The notes: a model not told the origin generated them from the sequence alone. Positions 21,733 through 33,270 are shown, counted from the stretch's first letter. The stretch is DNA of 64,000 bases from Zygnema cylindricum (GCA_037447655.1 JBBHKE010001283.1:274225-338224), one strand, 5' to 3'. Numbers and translations: made by a program.

Positions 21733-22401
21733 TTATTCACTTAGACCACATGCTTTTCTGCAATACTCCAACTTAGGAGATGGAAGGGCTTTTGTCAACA
21801 TGTCCGCAACCATTTTCTCATCAGGCAAATAGCAAAGTTTGAACACTTTTGCAAATACTTTCTCTCGTACCAAATGTAGCCGAATGTCTATATGCCTACT
21901 CTTAAAATGGTGACTTGGGTTTGTAGCCACATAAATGGCTGCCTGATTGTCGCACCACATTATTTGTGTCCCGTGTTGTGTAAAACCAAATTCTTGAAGA
22001 AATGCCTTAATCCATAGCAGCTCTTTCAATGATGCGCTCGCAACCATGTATTCGGCTTCCATAGTAGATTGAGCTGTGACTTTTTGAAGTTTACTACTCC
22101 AACTACAAGTTCCACTTCCAATCTTAATGACATACCCAGTTGTAGACTTCCTACTAGGCACATCACCATAGCTAGCATCACTCCAAGTATTCATGCTAAC
22201 CTTGTCCCCTCCCAAAGTAAGCCAAAGATTTATAGTCCTAACAAGATACCTTAAAACCCTTTTTGCTGCCTCCCAGTCTCTCTTTCGTGGATTTTGCAGA
22301 CTTTTGCTCAATACAACTACAGCTGCAGCTACATCGAGCCTAGTGCAATTCATGAAGTAAATCAGACTTCCTACTACTTGTCTGTAAGGTAGTTGGGACA
22401 T
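21733..22401 (-). pseudogene. Copia family C RNase H
   Basis: A fully open 222-residue stretch: 'LPYRQVVGSLIYFMNCTRLD', 'WEAAKRVLRYLVRTINLW', 'WSDASYGDVPSRKSTTGYVI', 'QKVTAQSTMEAEYMVASASL', 'MWCDNQAAIYVATNPSHHFK', 'SRHIDIRLHLVREKV', 'VADMLTKALPSPKLEYCRKA'. It includes the connection domain and complete RNase H with its acidic residues. It would degrade the RNA strand during reverse transcription. Separated from the reverse transcriptase by a stop near 22,402. Confidence 0.9.
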
Positions 22402-23585
22402 AAATTTTTACTCTTCGGGACTAAGTTCCTCATCTATTATGACTCCAAACTCATGCTCTATTCCTTCAAGTTTTTGCTTATACTTCATAGGAGTTGCACA
22501 ACTTTTGGCATCAGCCAAGCCAAATTTTTCCAACATATTTCCTATCGCTTCTTTTGAGTTAGCCTAATTATTTTCTTTTCTCTATCTCTTTCAACTTGTA
22601 TTCCAATGATATATTTTGCCTTCCCCAAATCCTTCATTTCAAATTGTGAATTAAGAGCCTGTTTTACTCTAGCAATTCCTTCTTTGTTCCTGATTATTTG
22701 CGGCAAATCATCAACATACACAGCAAAAAATACCACCTCATCAGGATTATCACCACACATCACATATACTGAATGATCTGAGCTAATTCTAGTAAATCCT
22801 AATCTTGTCAAGAACTCATCTAACTTTCGGTTCCATTGCCTAGGGGCCTGTTTTAGGCCATACAAAGATTTTAAAAGTCTGCACACAAGATTTTCTTTTC
22901 CTGCTTCCTCATAACCCTCAGGTTGCTTCATGTAAATAACCTCAGCTAAATCACCATACAAAAAGGAAGTTTTGACATCCATTTGCTGGATGTCAAAATC
23001 CTCTATGGCAGCTAATGTAAGTAAGATGCGGACAGATGGAAACCTTACAACTGGTGAAAAAGTTTCTTTATAATCTATCCCCTCCTTTTGATTATATCCC
23101 TTAGCAACAAAGCGAGCCTTATACCTGTCTATGGTATTATTTGGGTTCAATTTTAATTTAAACACCCATTTACTTCCAATAGCCTTTCTTCTTGGAGGAA
23201 GTTCCACCAGATCCCATGTTTGGGCCTCCATGATGGACTTCATTTCCTCATTTACCGCTTCCACCCAATGATCCCTTTCATTACTCGAAAAAGCTTCTTT
23301 CAATGTTAGAGGCTCTTCTATGTGTGTTGAATGAGCAAAGGCTGCATTTTCTCCCCTGAGTCGTGCACTTCGCCTCACTCCACCTAGAAATTCTATTGCT
23401 AGTATAAATGGTTGGGTCCTCCTCCTTGATACATGTGATTCTTCTTGTGATTCAGTTTCAGCTTGAGGTAGAGGAGAGTCTACAACTCTTTCAGGCATAA
23501 CACTTGCTGTTTCTGGTGGAGAAGATGATTGCAAGTCACTTTGAGTTGATGTAGATGCATTTTCTATATTTTTCTTGAAAAACAT
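22402..23585 (-). pseudogene. Copia family C reverse transcriptase
   Basis: The RVT_2 domain is open for 347 residues from 23,585 to 22,542: 'HWVEAVNEEMKSIMEAQTWD', 'KAIGSKWVFKLKLNPNNT', 'QQMDVKTSFLYGDLAEVIYM', 'CRLLKSLYGLKQAPRQWNRK', and the catalytic 'VYVDDLPQI'. The N-terminal 90 residues are the Ser/Pro-rich linker after integrase. The frame breaks between 22,542 and 22,402. Confidence 0.9.
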
Positions 23586-23639
23586 AGGATTTTCCTCTAA
23601 AAAGATATAATCAACACTTTTATCTTTCTTTTCATCTGT

Positions 23640-24656
23640 ACGCTAACTAAATACATCTACTCATTTTCCCTCATCTTTCACTATGATGTTTTTGGCTACC
23701 ACAACTCTATTTCTTTTAATGTTTTATTTTTTATAACCCTTGGCATGATCATCATACCCTAGAAATATACCTAGTATGCCTTTTGGCTCTAATTTCCATT
23801 TTTGTGGATCATTATCTAGCATAAATATCTTACTTCCAAAAAATTTGAAGTAACTTACATCTGGTTTTTGTCCTGTCCACATTTCATAAGGAGTTTTATC
23901 TTTTACTGCCTTTGTTTCTAGTCTGTTTCTCACATAAGCTGCACAATTCATAGCCTATGCCCAAAATTTGTAATCTATGTCCATATCATCCATCATTGTC
24001 CTAGCACACTCTGATATGGTCCTATTCATCCTCTCTGAAACACGGTTTTGTTCCGGAGAATAAGGGAACGGTTAGCTGATGTGAGATTCCATGCAATTTT
24101 AGGAATTCTGCAAATTCATTAGAAATGTACTCCCCTCCATTATCATATCTGAATCCTCCTATCTTTCTCTCATGCAAATTTTCAACCCAAGCTTTATACT
24201 CTTTAAATTTTGAATAAACTTCATCCTTACTCTTCAAAAAATAAATTGTAGTAAATCTACTATAATCATCAGTAAAGGTAAGCATAAACTTAGAACCTCC
24301 CACAAATGGATACCTAGATGGCCCCTATACATCTGAATAAATTAGTTCTAGCACCCTACTACTTCTATGATCAATTTGCGAAGGGAAAGGCAACTTATGA
24401 ATTTTTCCCATTGCACAACCATCACATACATTTGATGTTGGTTTTTGACTAATTTTACACCTTCCACCATTTTTTAATTTACCATCTTTTCTAATCTATC
24501 ATAATTCACATGTCCTAAACGATTATGCCATAAATCACAATCACTGATTACACTTGAATACATAACATCATTATCATTATCATTTGCAAGACTCAACTGA
24601 TACAAATTGTTTCCTCCAACAAATCCCTTTGCAGCTATTTTCCCATTCTTACTCAC
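23640..24656 (-). pseudogene. Copia family C pre-integrase and integrase
   Basis: 24,656-24,474: 'DCDLWHNRLGHVNYDRLEKM', then a cysteine pair near 24,420 completes the zinc domain. 24,303-24,022: 'MLTFTDDYSRFTTIYFLKSK', 'FRYDNGGEYISNEF' (S of 'RSDNGG' changed to Y), and a frame change before the catalytic glutamate ('NRVSERMNRT'-like codons near 24,040). 23,951-23,724: 'MNCAAYVRNRLETKAVKDK', 'TPYEMWTGQKPDVSYFKFFG', 'GIFLGYDDHAKGYKK'. At least three disruptions. Confidence 0.85.
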
Positions 24657-24671
24657 TGTTTTCTTTCCATT

Positions 24672-25929
24672 CTAAGATATAGTTTTAAAACCTTTCTTTT
24701 CTACCACTGACGTAGAGAAAAAGTTTCTTTTAAAAGCTGGGACATGCAACACATCTTCCAAGACCCTTTTCACAGGTTTTCCCTCTACATTCAACATAAG
24801 TGACACCCTCCCTTTTGCTTTCGACTCAACAAACGTATCATCACTAAAATAAATTTTGATGGGTGAAATAGATTGAATACTCTCAAATAGATGGCGATTG
24901 CGGCACATGTGGGCAGATGCGCCGGAGTCCATAATCCATTCGTCTTCCTCCACGCCTTCCGTTGCTTGTGCCATCGCAAAGTATTTCTTTTCACTGTTGT
25001 CGGGAAAGCTGCTCACGTCCTCCTCCTTAAGTTCGTTGAAGAGAGCATTTGGGCGACCACCTGATTGAGAAGGAACCCGGCTTTCGTCCCATCCAGAGCG
25101 AAAATTTCTTGTGGCTTTCGCTCTCTTGTATGCATTACACATTCTGAACACATGCCTTTTTTCATCACAGTAATAGCATGTCAAAGGTGACCTTCTAGGA
25201 CCACTACCTCTACCACTGCCACTGCCAATCTTAGAATCCGAAAACTGGTTAGCTAATGCCTGAACAGACTTACTACTACCTCTTTGTGACATTTGGTTAG
25301 CTTCTTCACTCAAAATAAGTTGAATTGCTAAAGCTATGTTCCATTGACGCTGTGGAATAGCCCTAAGCCTATCCATGGCTCCCTTATATTCATCGGGCAA
25401 AGTTCTCATCAACAACATAGCCTGCTGAGGTGGTGAAAAGTCCCCACCTGCACTAGTACTCTGAAGAAACAACCTTTTCATAGCATGACAATGATCTGAC
25501 ATACTACCTCCAAAATACAAAAATTCAAAAATCAGAGTGGCTATGTTAGTGTGGACGCTAACATCTAGCTGAACATACATAGCATGTACACTAAACTAAA
25601 CTTCAGAGGCTTTCTTCATCTCAAGATACGACATTACCAAATCTTTTGTCATAGACTGCTTCAAGACGTTGAGGCAATGGAGATTCTTCTTTCTCCAATC
25701 CGGCGCAGTCACATCCGCTGTTCCTTCCACAATGTGAGACAAGTCCCTCTCATCGAAATATGAGCTCAACATATCTTCCCAGTATAAGTTGTCAGTTCCG
25801 AAGGTCATGGGCATTAAGACTCGGCTGTGATCCACTCCCACTAGGAGTCACACTTGCACCAGCAGGAGCAGGTGGAGCATTAGGGCTAATAGGAGCACTT
25901 GCAATAGGAGCTGAGCCATTATCAAACAT
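24672..25929 (-). pseudogene. Copia family C gag and protease
   Basis: Gag begins at the ATG at 25,929 ('MFDNGSAPIASAP') only 15 bases after the primer-site motif. A frameshift after 'NAHDL' precedes 'GTDNLYWEDMLSSYFDERDL' (25,841 onward). The frame from 25,580 carries capsid 'FGGSMSDHCHAMKRLFLQ', a complete zinc knuckle 'CYYCDEKRHVFRMC', and the protease active site 'WIMDSGASAHMCRNRHLFES' (DSG form). Between 25,596 and 25,580 the frame is lost. Function if intact: particle and maturation protease. Confidence 0.85.
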
Positions 25930-25952
25930 GTTAGCGGAAGCAAACCCAAAGA

Positions 25953-26482
25953 TAAATGCCTAGAAGACTAGGTCTATAGTATAAGATATGTAACTCCAAA
26001 CGAAAGAGGTCTTTCAACCAAACAAACATGTACTACAAGCAAATTAGAGACAATAGAGCATAAAACACAATAGAGCATAAAACACCTTAAACTGCACTCA
26101 ATGCTCTTATTTCCTTAACTCTTGTGTAGAATGTATATTCTGTATCAAACTGATCATTCCTAATTGAATTAAATACTATAAAGATCCTCAAAATATCTAA
26201 AACGTATGTACAAGATTCACCAAACAGCCTATTGACAAAAATCTAAGTGTTTGGACCAGAATTGTCCACTAACAATATCTATACCCTAAAAATCCGTGTA
26301 ATTCTTATCACGTCTACATTCATTGGCGGCCCTACACACTAATTTACTTAAAGATAACTATTCGTGTAGACACTACAAAAAATCCACACTAAATTCGGTC
26401 AATATTAAACAGTTGGTATTCCAAAAATATTCGAAGTCCTAGACTCAAATTTCTAAGGCTTACTAAAGCTTACATTTCAATA
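25953..26482 (-). repeat. Family C right (5') LTR, about 530 bp
   Basis: Homologous to the left LTR with scattered substitutions; it carries a short tandem duplication of ACAATAGAGCATAAAAC at about 26,048-26,083. Its inner end is followed by the motif TCTTTGGGT (minus strand, 25,944-25,952) where a primer-binding site is expected; this does not match the usual TGGTATCAGAGC. Confidence 0.85.
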
Positions 26483-26555
26483 CAACCAACTCCTATCAAA
26501 CTATTATAGCAAGAAGAGATAACAAAAATCCATTTTTTTTTTCATTATATTCTAG

Positions 26556-27151
26556 GAAACCCGAACGTTTCAACTTCTGAATTTGTGAACGGTCACGTAT
26601 CCAGATCTCAAATCTCCGATATGACAACAAATGAAACAACAAGTGAGAGTAAAGAAAAAATAGTGGATTTGAAAACCACACTAGAGCAATCCGGATGGAA
26701 ACCTTTTGGAGGAAAATCAAACTCAACGGTAAATGCAACAGGGGAAAGAAATATACAATCCATAACTAACGGTGTAAACTCGGGCGGGGAAGAGGAAAAT
26801 TTTCACATTGAAGTAAACCTGACTGCGGGATCGATAACGGAAAAGGGAAAAAAAGAAAAAATCGCATCGGATTTACGCCGAAGTCTTCAACCAGCCGTGA
26901 GTGTTTCCATTTATAAAGAGACGAAATCGTTGGTTGCTTCTTATGACGTTGTGATAACCAAAGACCAAGAAATAGAATTCGAACCGACTATGAAAGAGGA
27001 AGAAAAAATGTTAAAAGAGATTTTCGCAACAGCAGAAAGTACCGCGGAGGCTTGGTGTCTTCTGGCTTCTTCTTTAAACCGAGGATCGATTCCAACGTGC
27101 AACAATCTTTATTTTGTGCAAAACCGAGATACAGACACTCAGGTTGGATGC

Positions 27152-27187
<36 letters not shown>

Positions 27188-27668
27188 TCTTGTATGTCTG
27201 CGTGCGTATGTATTTACTGCCTTTTATATATTATAACATCCACCTATGAGCTTCAATGTAATATGGATGTTTTTATTTGAACAATTTTTTTTTAAATCTA
27301 TAAAAGTACACTACTTTTCAATTAATAAGGATTTAGAAAACTTTTTTATGTGCAATGAGTCCTTTTCACGATAGTATCCAATTTAGTGATAACTGATAGG
27401 ATGGGCGATGTTTAACACACTAAAAATCGAGAGATATTGAATGCTATTGCAATCCTCTCTTTCATCCTTCCTCCATTCTCTCCCTTTTTTTCTTCAATTT
27501 TCTCTCTCCGCTCTTCTCTGTTCTCTCTCCACTCTCTTCTACCCCCTCTTCTGATCTCTCTCATCCTCCCTCCCCCCCACCTCGTCGTTCGCTATCCCTC
27601 CTCTTCAGGTGACCATTTGGAGAGATCGGACAAAAAGGCTTCTTGTGGTGGCGTTTCGCGGAACAGAA
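26556..27668 (+). CDS. Plant class 3 lipase (C2/lipase family), two exons of a partial gene
   Basis: An acceptor TATATTCTAG ends at 26,555. Exon 26,556-27,142 encodes about 195 residues, mostly polar, ending with 'ATAESTAEAWCLLASSLNR' and 'LYFVQNRDTDTQ', then a donor GT at 27,143. After a CT-rich intron, acceptor CTCTTCAG ends at 27,608 and exon 27,609-27,668 reads 'VTIWRDRTKRLLVVAFRGTE'; both junctions are phase 0. 'STAEAWxLLASSL...DTDTQV.IWRD...LVVAFRGTE' is what I know from plant triacylglycerol lipase-like proteins that pair a C2 domain with a class 3 lipase. The nucleophile (GHSLG) and later exons are not seen before 28.9 kb. Exons upstream of 26,556 would lie beyond the family C retroelement. 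The gene is either split by transposons or truncated. Confidence 0.65.
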
Positions 27669-27835
27669 GTGGTATTTTGGAAAGGGGGGATGGGGAATGA
27701 GGCCGAGGCGGAGTGGGAGGGGGTGGTGGTGAAGGAGGGTGAGGGTGAGGGTGAGGGCAAGTGGTAGAAGCGGAGAGGGAGGGAGAGGGAGGGAGAGGGA
27801 GAGAGTGAGAGTGTCTAAGCGGAATTTATTCACCT
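27150..27835. repeat. CT-rich microsatellites in and after the lipase intron
   Basis: A (CT)n run of about 30 bases at 27,153-27,184 follows the donor of the lipase exon. 27,440-27,600 is pyrimidine-rich, and 27,718-27,810 holds a GAGGGAGAGGGAGGG-type minisatellite. Open frames here on both strands are low-complexity artefacts. Confidence 0.8.
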
Positions 27836-28874
27836 TCGTATTAGTAATACGAGAGGGAGCGAGTGAGAGAAATCACTTTCCGACTGCAAGCATGTCCACG
27901 TAGTTCTTTGACAATAGCATAGAGTCCGACATTTAGCTCGTATTTAACCATTATATTCTTTTTTAAGTGAAATTGCCATGTTTTTTTGAAATACCTCGTG
28001 AATTGTTATTTCGTGTTAAAGAACTAATTGATATAATTAATATATATTGTTGAGAATTAATGCATGACTGATAGTGTAATAACATCATTTCTTAGAATCG
28101 GCGATATTCAACTTGTCGCAAGGGTGCCAAAGTGTTAATTTTGGAAAAATGGCCAAGCCGGGGATCGAACCCATGACCTGTGTGAACCGTACACTAGCTC
28201 TACCAACTGAGCTACCCGGCCGATGTGCACGCAAGCGCCTAATACCGAATTTATACGGCGATGAGCGGCGTACTGGCAAACCACCTTACAGCGCGATACA
28301 CACGTGTGGAGTCCAAAGTGGACAATTCTCCAACACCTGTAGAGTGGTTGCAAGAGGGTATTCATGTCCTAGTTATATTGTTGCTTCTTCCTGAGATGGC
28401 CCGGTTATCAAATAAGGCCTGTGACACACAATACAAAGTAGTCGAAGCAAGTTGTTAGTTACACTTATTTGGGTTGGAAACCTTCTACTACTATTCAATA
28501 TTATTTACTGTCTTTTGATATGATGTGATTACACATTGTAGACCTAAATTCCAGCAAACGGTGTAGGTAGAAAAGGTATAACTTATACTCACCTTCAATT
28601 CATATAGTTCCTTGACCAGACCAAGGACAATCGAAAAATGATTAACATTTCGATGCATTAGTTCCCACACAAAAAGCGCCTTTGTACAGGATATCTCCCT
28701 GCTTTCTCCATTTTTGTTGTACAAAAAATAAACCTTTGTCACCTTTGTGGTCTATTGTCTCCTATCTTGGCTTATTCCTGTACTGCTTAGAGGTTATTTA
28801 CAACCGGTAGGAAATGTTATGTCCTGAATTTTACCGGATTTTGTACGTGATGCTTTACTTTTTTTTCTTCTTAG
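27836..28874. other. Intergenic DNA around the tRNA-like sequence
   Basis: Apart from the tRNA-like element I find no supported gene. A minus-strand frame at 28,600-28,742 ends in a good donor (GAATTGAAG then GTGAGTATAAG) but its peptide is not recognisable. No continuation of the lipase was found. Confidence 0.4.
28151..28221 (-). tRNA. tRNA-like sequence (Thr-GGT by position), possibly a SINE head
   Basis: On the minus strand 71 bases fold as a cloverleaf: acceptor GGCCGGG/CTTGGCC, D-arm GCTC...GAGC inside an A-box TAGCTCAGTTGGTAGAGC, anticodon stem AGTGT/ACACA (one A-A mismatch), and T-loop GGGTTCGATCCC (B-box). The position-34-36 triplet is GGT, but base 33 is C instead of the invariant U, which argues for a tRNA pseudogene or tRNA-derived SINE. 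A T5 tract (RNA polymerase III stop) follows two bases downstream. Confidence 0.55.
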
Positions 28875-29931
28875 ATATTTGTCAAGCAACCAACTAAACG
28901 GCAGCATTTTGCCTTCCATCGGAAATTGCTCAAGACTCTAATTCTTGTAAGGCCTTTCTTTTGTTAGGTCTGTTCATTAATACTTATCGTTGCAGTATAG
29001 TATTACTCCATCGAGAAATCATACAGCTGTCCATGTTGGGACTTTTTGATGATGAAAATATTGACAATGATTGCGTTGACATTTTGTTTCGCTATATCTG
29101 TCTGGCCAAAATCAAAAATACCAATGGACTTGTCTTGAAAAACTAAATAAGCACGATAAATTCTTTGTAGTTTATGTCTTTCTGGTTAAAAACTTTAATA
29201 TGGAATAGATTGCATCTTTTGTGCCTCCAAACCATCAAGTTGTCACTTTGCATGATATTATCATCCAATCAATTGACCGGCGCCATTCCCTCAACCATTG
29301 GAGGCCTTTTTCTCCTCCAAGAATTGTAAATGTTTCGTTGTCTCAATCACCACTCTCCACTGTGTTATTTCTTCAACGCTTTATGTGTCAACACTTAATC
29401 GTTTCAGTCATCAAACACAAGGGACACCCTTTTTTGTATTTTCTACTTTTTAAATTCCTTATTTTTTAATTTTATTATGTCTCTAAATAACCTTCATAGC
29501 GCAAGTACTTATTATTACGACGGTATTTTTTTTTGGATTTCTTTGCAAAAATCTAGTTATTTATCCACTATTATCCACAAGTCGAATATGTTGGTAATTT
29601 CTTCCGCTGTCTTTTTTCCATGACGTAAGCCATTCGCTAATCCTCAAAACTAGAGACTTTATCATCTTGAACTAGATATTAATCACATAAGTCAAGTAAG
29701 TTTTTGGATAAGGCAAATGAAGGCCATTTTTCTCCATTGAGGGCAACAAATCCCTTAGAGATACTAGAGGCTAGCAAGGGAAAATTGTTTATAGAACAAT
29801 TGAGTTGTAACAATTTTATCATCATGCTTTAAACTGTCAATTTTTTCTTTTGGGATATGCAGAGATTTGGATAGGAATAAGCTCGTAAGCATCCCCGAAA
29901 GTGTTGGAAATTTGCGAAGTCTTCGAGTATT
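28875..29931 (+). pseudogene. Two single-repeat LRR exons of the fusion gene
   Basis: Exon 28,875-28,946 (acceptor TTCTTCTTAG, donor GTAAGG) encodes 'YLSSNQLNGSILPSIGNCSR' then a TAA where a Lys-type codon is expected. Exon 29,863-29,931 (acceptor GGGATATGCAG, donor GTATGC) encodes 'DLDRNKLVSIPESVGNLRSL'. Each is one plant-type LRR (LxxLxLxxNxLxGxIP pattern) in a phase-2 exon of 72 or 69 bp, the usual exon unit of plant LRR receptor genes. Extracellular ligand-binding role is the family norm; here only two units are seen. Confidence 0.75.
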
Positions 29932-30542
29932 GTATGCTCAGTCTTTAACACCAATCAAGTCTCATTTCATTCCACATAAGCTACATCTTTATCCCTTCAC
30001 GGTGATAAGCATACATTAGAGCACAACTACTCACGCATCAAATATCAAATATCAAATAAGCATAACAATAATGTGACGGGTTCTGATTATGATTCATGGA
30101 AATGAAAAAGGTTTTAAATTATGATATCAAGAAAACATCGATTCAACAACAGCTTCTCACGTCTCAAAGATTTTATGATCCATTCGGATGTTTATATTTC
30201 CATCTGCGTTGTGAGTTTATGAAAATTGTTTTTTGTCTCATACATGTTTGAGAAAAATAATTTTATTCACCATAGAAAAGCTCACTTTCCGTAGGTGACA
30301 TGGAACCCCAACTAGTAGAACTTGTAACCTTGATCCTTCCCTCAAGAATGACTAGAACTCACAATGAATTGCTCTGGTTTGGATAAGAAATTTATACTTA
30401 CAAGTCATTCGTTGTGATGGTGGCCTTGTAGCACCTTCGCCCAAGAAGCACCTCCTATACTTTATTTAAAAGGGTGCACTTGGCTCCTACTAAGTAGCAA
30501 CATCATTGCAAAAACATTCACGACTGGAGCATTCCGAATGGG

Positions 30543-30660
30543 ATTTTGGCACATTTGGAATGTCAAAACTGAGTTTTTTGGCACTTTTGGAATATCACAA
30601 CTGAGTTTTTGGCACTTTTGGAATGCCACAACTGAGTTTTTGGCACTTTTGGAATACCGC
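30543..30660. repeat. 31 bp tandem repeat, about 3.7 units
   Basis: Units begin GGCACTTTTGGAAT and end ACTGAGTTTTT, with three full copies and a partial fourth, in the intron before the cysteine-rich exon. Minor substitutions between units. No coding role on either strand. Confidence 0.85.
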
Positions 30661-31056
30661 GTGGACGTGGCAGGAATCTCTACGATAATCAATTTACAGG
30701 AAATATACCCACGTGGATGGCAAACATACACACTCTCTCCACATTGTTCCTCTCTTTAGACCCTTCATAATACTTTAAGAATAAAATGTCGTTCCATTCA
30801 TAACCAGGATATAGTTTTCTAAAAACGTTATCGTCTTTCTCTTGCTTTAAGACGCATAGATGAATATAGTAACTCCGTAGATGTTACGCCATGTCGTCAT
30901 TGTTGTAACCTGTACAACATGCTAGGTTAAATTAGCTACTGGAATGTAGAGATAGTTTTTACTTATTTGTTATCTGTTAAATATCTTTCATCTCATGTTT
31001 ACCACGTGATGCTGATTTTTTTTTCATAAAAAAATACATCTTAATTTTTCTTTCAG

Positions 31057-31412
31057 GAGTCTAAGCAACAATTATTTTACAGGCAAAGTAATTCTCCACT
31101 TTACTACACTCACGAGGCCCCAAGTGGACCTTGCCAATAATTTCTTGTTTGGAACACCATTAATCACCATGAATGGAATGCAACCGTGCAATGAAGTGTT
31201 TTTGAGTTCAAATTGCTTTGATTTCAACGACGTTGAGTTCCTCTGCCCGAAGGAAAGACAAAGGGATTCCATTGAATGTCTTCGCTTTTGCAATGCTACA
31301 CAACCAATGGAAGCGTGTGGAGGCCATGGAATTTGTGTGAATATGAGTAATCCTACTTGTGTATGCGATCTAGGATACAATAACGATGACAACTCAGTCA
31401 CCTATACTTTTG
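31057..31412 (+). pseudogene. LRR end and EGF-like cysteine-rich exon
   Basis: After acceptor TTTCTTTCAG the exon continues the LRR ('SLSNNYFTGKVILHF', 'VDLANNFLFGTPLITMNG') and then a cysteine-rich module: 'SSNCFDFNDVEFLCPKER', 'SIECLRFCNAT', 'ACGGHGICVNMSNPTCVCDL', 'GYNNDD'. The last part has an EGF-like C-x-C-x-GY ending. The paralogous exon at 46,898-47,181 conserves the same order of cysteines and the 'SNNYFTG' opening. The exon ends in phase 1 at donor GTGAGAG. This exon alone has no stop. Confidence 0.8.
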
Positions 31413-32787
31413 GTGAGAGTGTCCTGTCACTTTCCCCTACCTTCCTTCTGAACTTCGTTTTGTTGCATGGCTTCCCTTTTCTTTACATTTGTCTCTCTAT
31501 CTCATTTGAATATTAGTTCCATTACATCCTATCATTCCCTCCCTTCACTTTTACCTTTTCCCCGATGATTATTCCTTTCATGTTTCTTAATCATAGTGAT
31601 TGTGTGACGATTAGCAAAACAATACAGACTCCTATATGTGCTTGACCCTTGACAATGTTGCCATGATGGAATGACAATATGGACCTTGTTTTTGAGCTTT
31701 ACATATCATGTTTTTTTCGAACAGGATGATTTCTCTTGAAATAGACATTCCCTGCAAATATATAGTCATGTATCTTTGTATCCCCTTTCCGTATAGTAGA
31801 ATCAACAGTTAACTGGCAAGTTTCAATATATTCTGAGATGTAGAAGACTACGGTATTGCATTTGTTGTCTACGTCCTCTACGCAAAACTATAAAAATATT
31901 GCAACCAGTTTCTTATTTATCAACGCCATGTTCTGATTGTTTTGGATGTAGGAAAACGAGGCCTTGGATTTGTTGACACTCCATCTCCCGGGTCCTTGAA
32001 GAAAAATAAACACTTCCGATACTTGAGTGCAGGATATTTGTATTTTAACGAAGACAAGACTTCCTCCTGGATGGTTGCAACCAGATGGCAGTGGGTCAAT
32101 GTAAAGGCCTTGCAAGCGATCAAAGACCAGGCAACATGCAGTACGTCAACATGGTTTGGAAATGATAATCTGTTTTTATGGCATTGAAATTAACTGGTTT
32201 TATTGAGCAGGGCTTTTGTAGACTCAAAGTTGTAAAAAAACGTACAGTTTAATATAGAGAGAGAAAAGGTAATGACCAGCAATCAATTGTAAAATGTTTT
32301 TTTCTTTCTTGTATTGGTTTTTTTAAATTATCCATTATACAATCTAGTATCTGAACAAGAATACCTCCACACAAAACAGTTTTCAGTAGATATTTGAAGC
32401 TTATGTATTTATAACTGACTGACTGTGTAAACCTAAAGAAACATTGATTGTCGTGATTTTCAAAATATTTGATAAACCTAAGGTTACTGACTTACTTCAT
32501 GGAGGTGAGACTTTATTCAATATACGCATATTCGCAGGTATAACCTAGTGGAAGTTTGATTTTGGCTCATGACGTACAGTTCAGTTTCTAAACAACTCAT
32601 GAAGATCAAATTCTAAAATCTCATTATATTCAATAAGAAAAGAAATGGAATGAACCTGGAACCCCAAACTTTGCTTCTCTTCTCTGCTTCAAATGCCTGC
32701 TTCTCGTACTCGCATCCACAGTCTATAAACTAGTGCTAATTGTAGATAATGTGTTATTTAACCCTTAACGCTGTAAAATCTAATAGG

Positions 32788-32949
32788 CCAAGTAGAAACA
32801 CCGGTTCTAGGTGAATAACCATACTGTTTTGTGTGGTTGAAAAACTCGCAATTACGTGCGGGGTTCCGCCAAGTAGAAACACCGGTTCTAGGTGAATAAC
32901 CATATTGTTTTGTGTGGTTGAAAAACTCGCAATTACGTGCGGGGTTCCT
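32788..32949. repeat. 81 bp direct duplication, two near-identical units
   Basis: Two adjacent units (GCCAAGTAGAAACACC ... GTGCGGGGTTCC) differ by one visible base (ACTG/ATTG). They lie in the intron just before the catalytic-site exon of the peptidase gene. 81 is a multiple of three, so minus-strand frames stay open ('NHTKQYGYSPRTG' twice), which I regard as a by-product. Confidence 0.9.
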
Positions 32950-33270
32950 ACAAAGATTGACTGATCGTATAGATGGCCAAGGTCTTCTTACCATCTTCCC
33001 TTCAACTCTACCTTTGTTTCATCGTCTATTCATACAGATAATTCTTGGGTGTTCGCTACAACTTCAGCCATCGAAAGTGCTTTTTTCATTGCAAATGCCG
33101 GCCAAGTACCAGTTCCCAGTATCGCAGAGGACCAGTTTATTGTTTGTTCAGGATGAAATGGAAGTTGTGAAGTCGGTGGCTTGCCGACAGAAGCCCTTAA
33201 CTATGCTTCCGTCAATAATCTCATTTTCAAGGAAGCTTATTTTAGTCCGAACAGTTGCATTGATCCTAAG

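Larger units (their letters stand above)
21198..26482 (-). mobile_element. Ty1/copia retrotransposon, family C, both LTRs present
   Basis: Minus-strand element: 5' LTR 25,953-26,482, gag, protease, integrase, reverse transcriptase, RNase H, polypurine tract at 21,711-21,720 (TTAAGGGGAG), 3' LTR 21,198-21,710. Internal order and motifs are complete, with a handful of stops and frameshifts. It lies immediately upstream (74 bases) of the splice acceptor of the lipase gene exon at 26,556. I could not define a target-site duplication because the left end continues into a second gag head. Confidence 0.9.

Noticed and set aside
21198-26482. Half-tRNA initiator priming of family C from GCTTCCGCT near the gag start
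   Set aside because: The match to the initiator tRNA D-arm is only nine bases and does not extend toward the anticodon, where such primers end.
28491-28742. Minus-strand frame ending at a good splice donor (GTGAGTATAAG)
   Set aside because: No recognisable motif and no matching neighbouring exon.
30462-30731. Minus-strand frame with repeated 'KCQKLS'-like motifs
   Set aside because: Translation of the 31 bp tandem repeat inside an intron.
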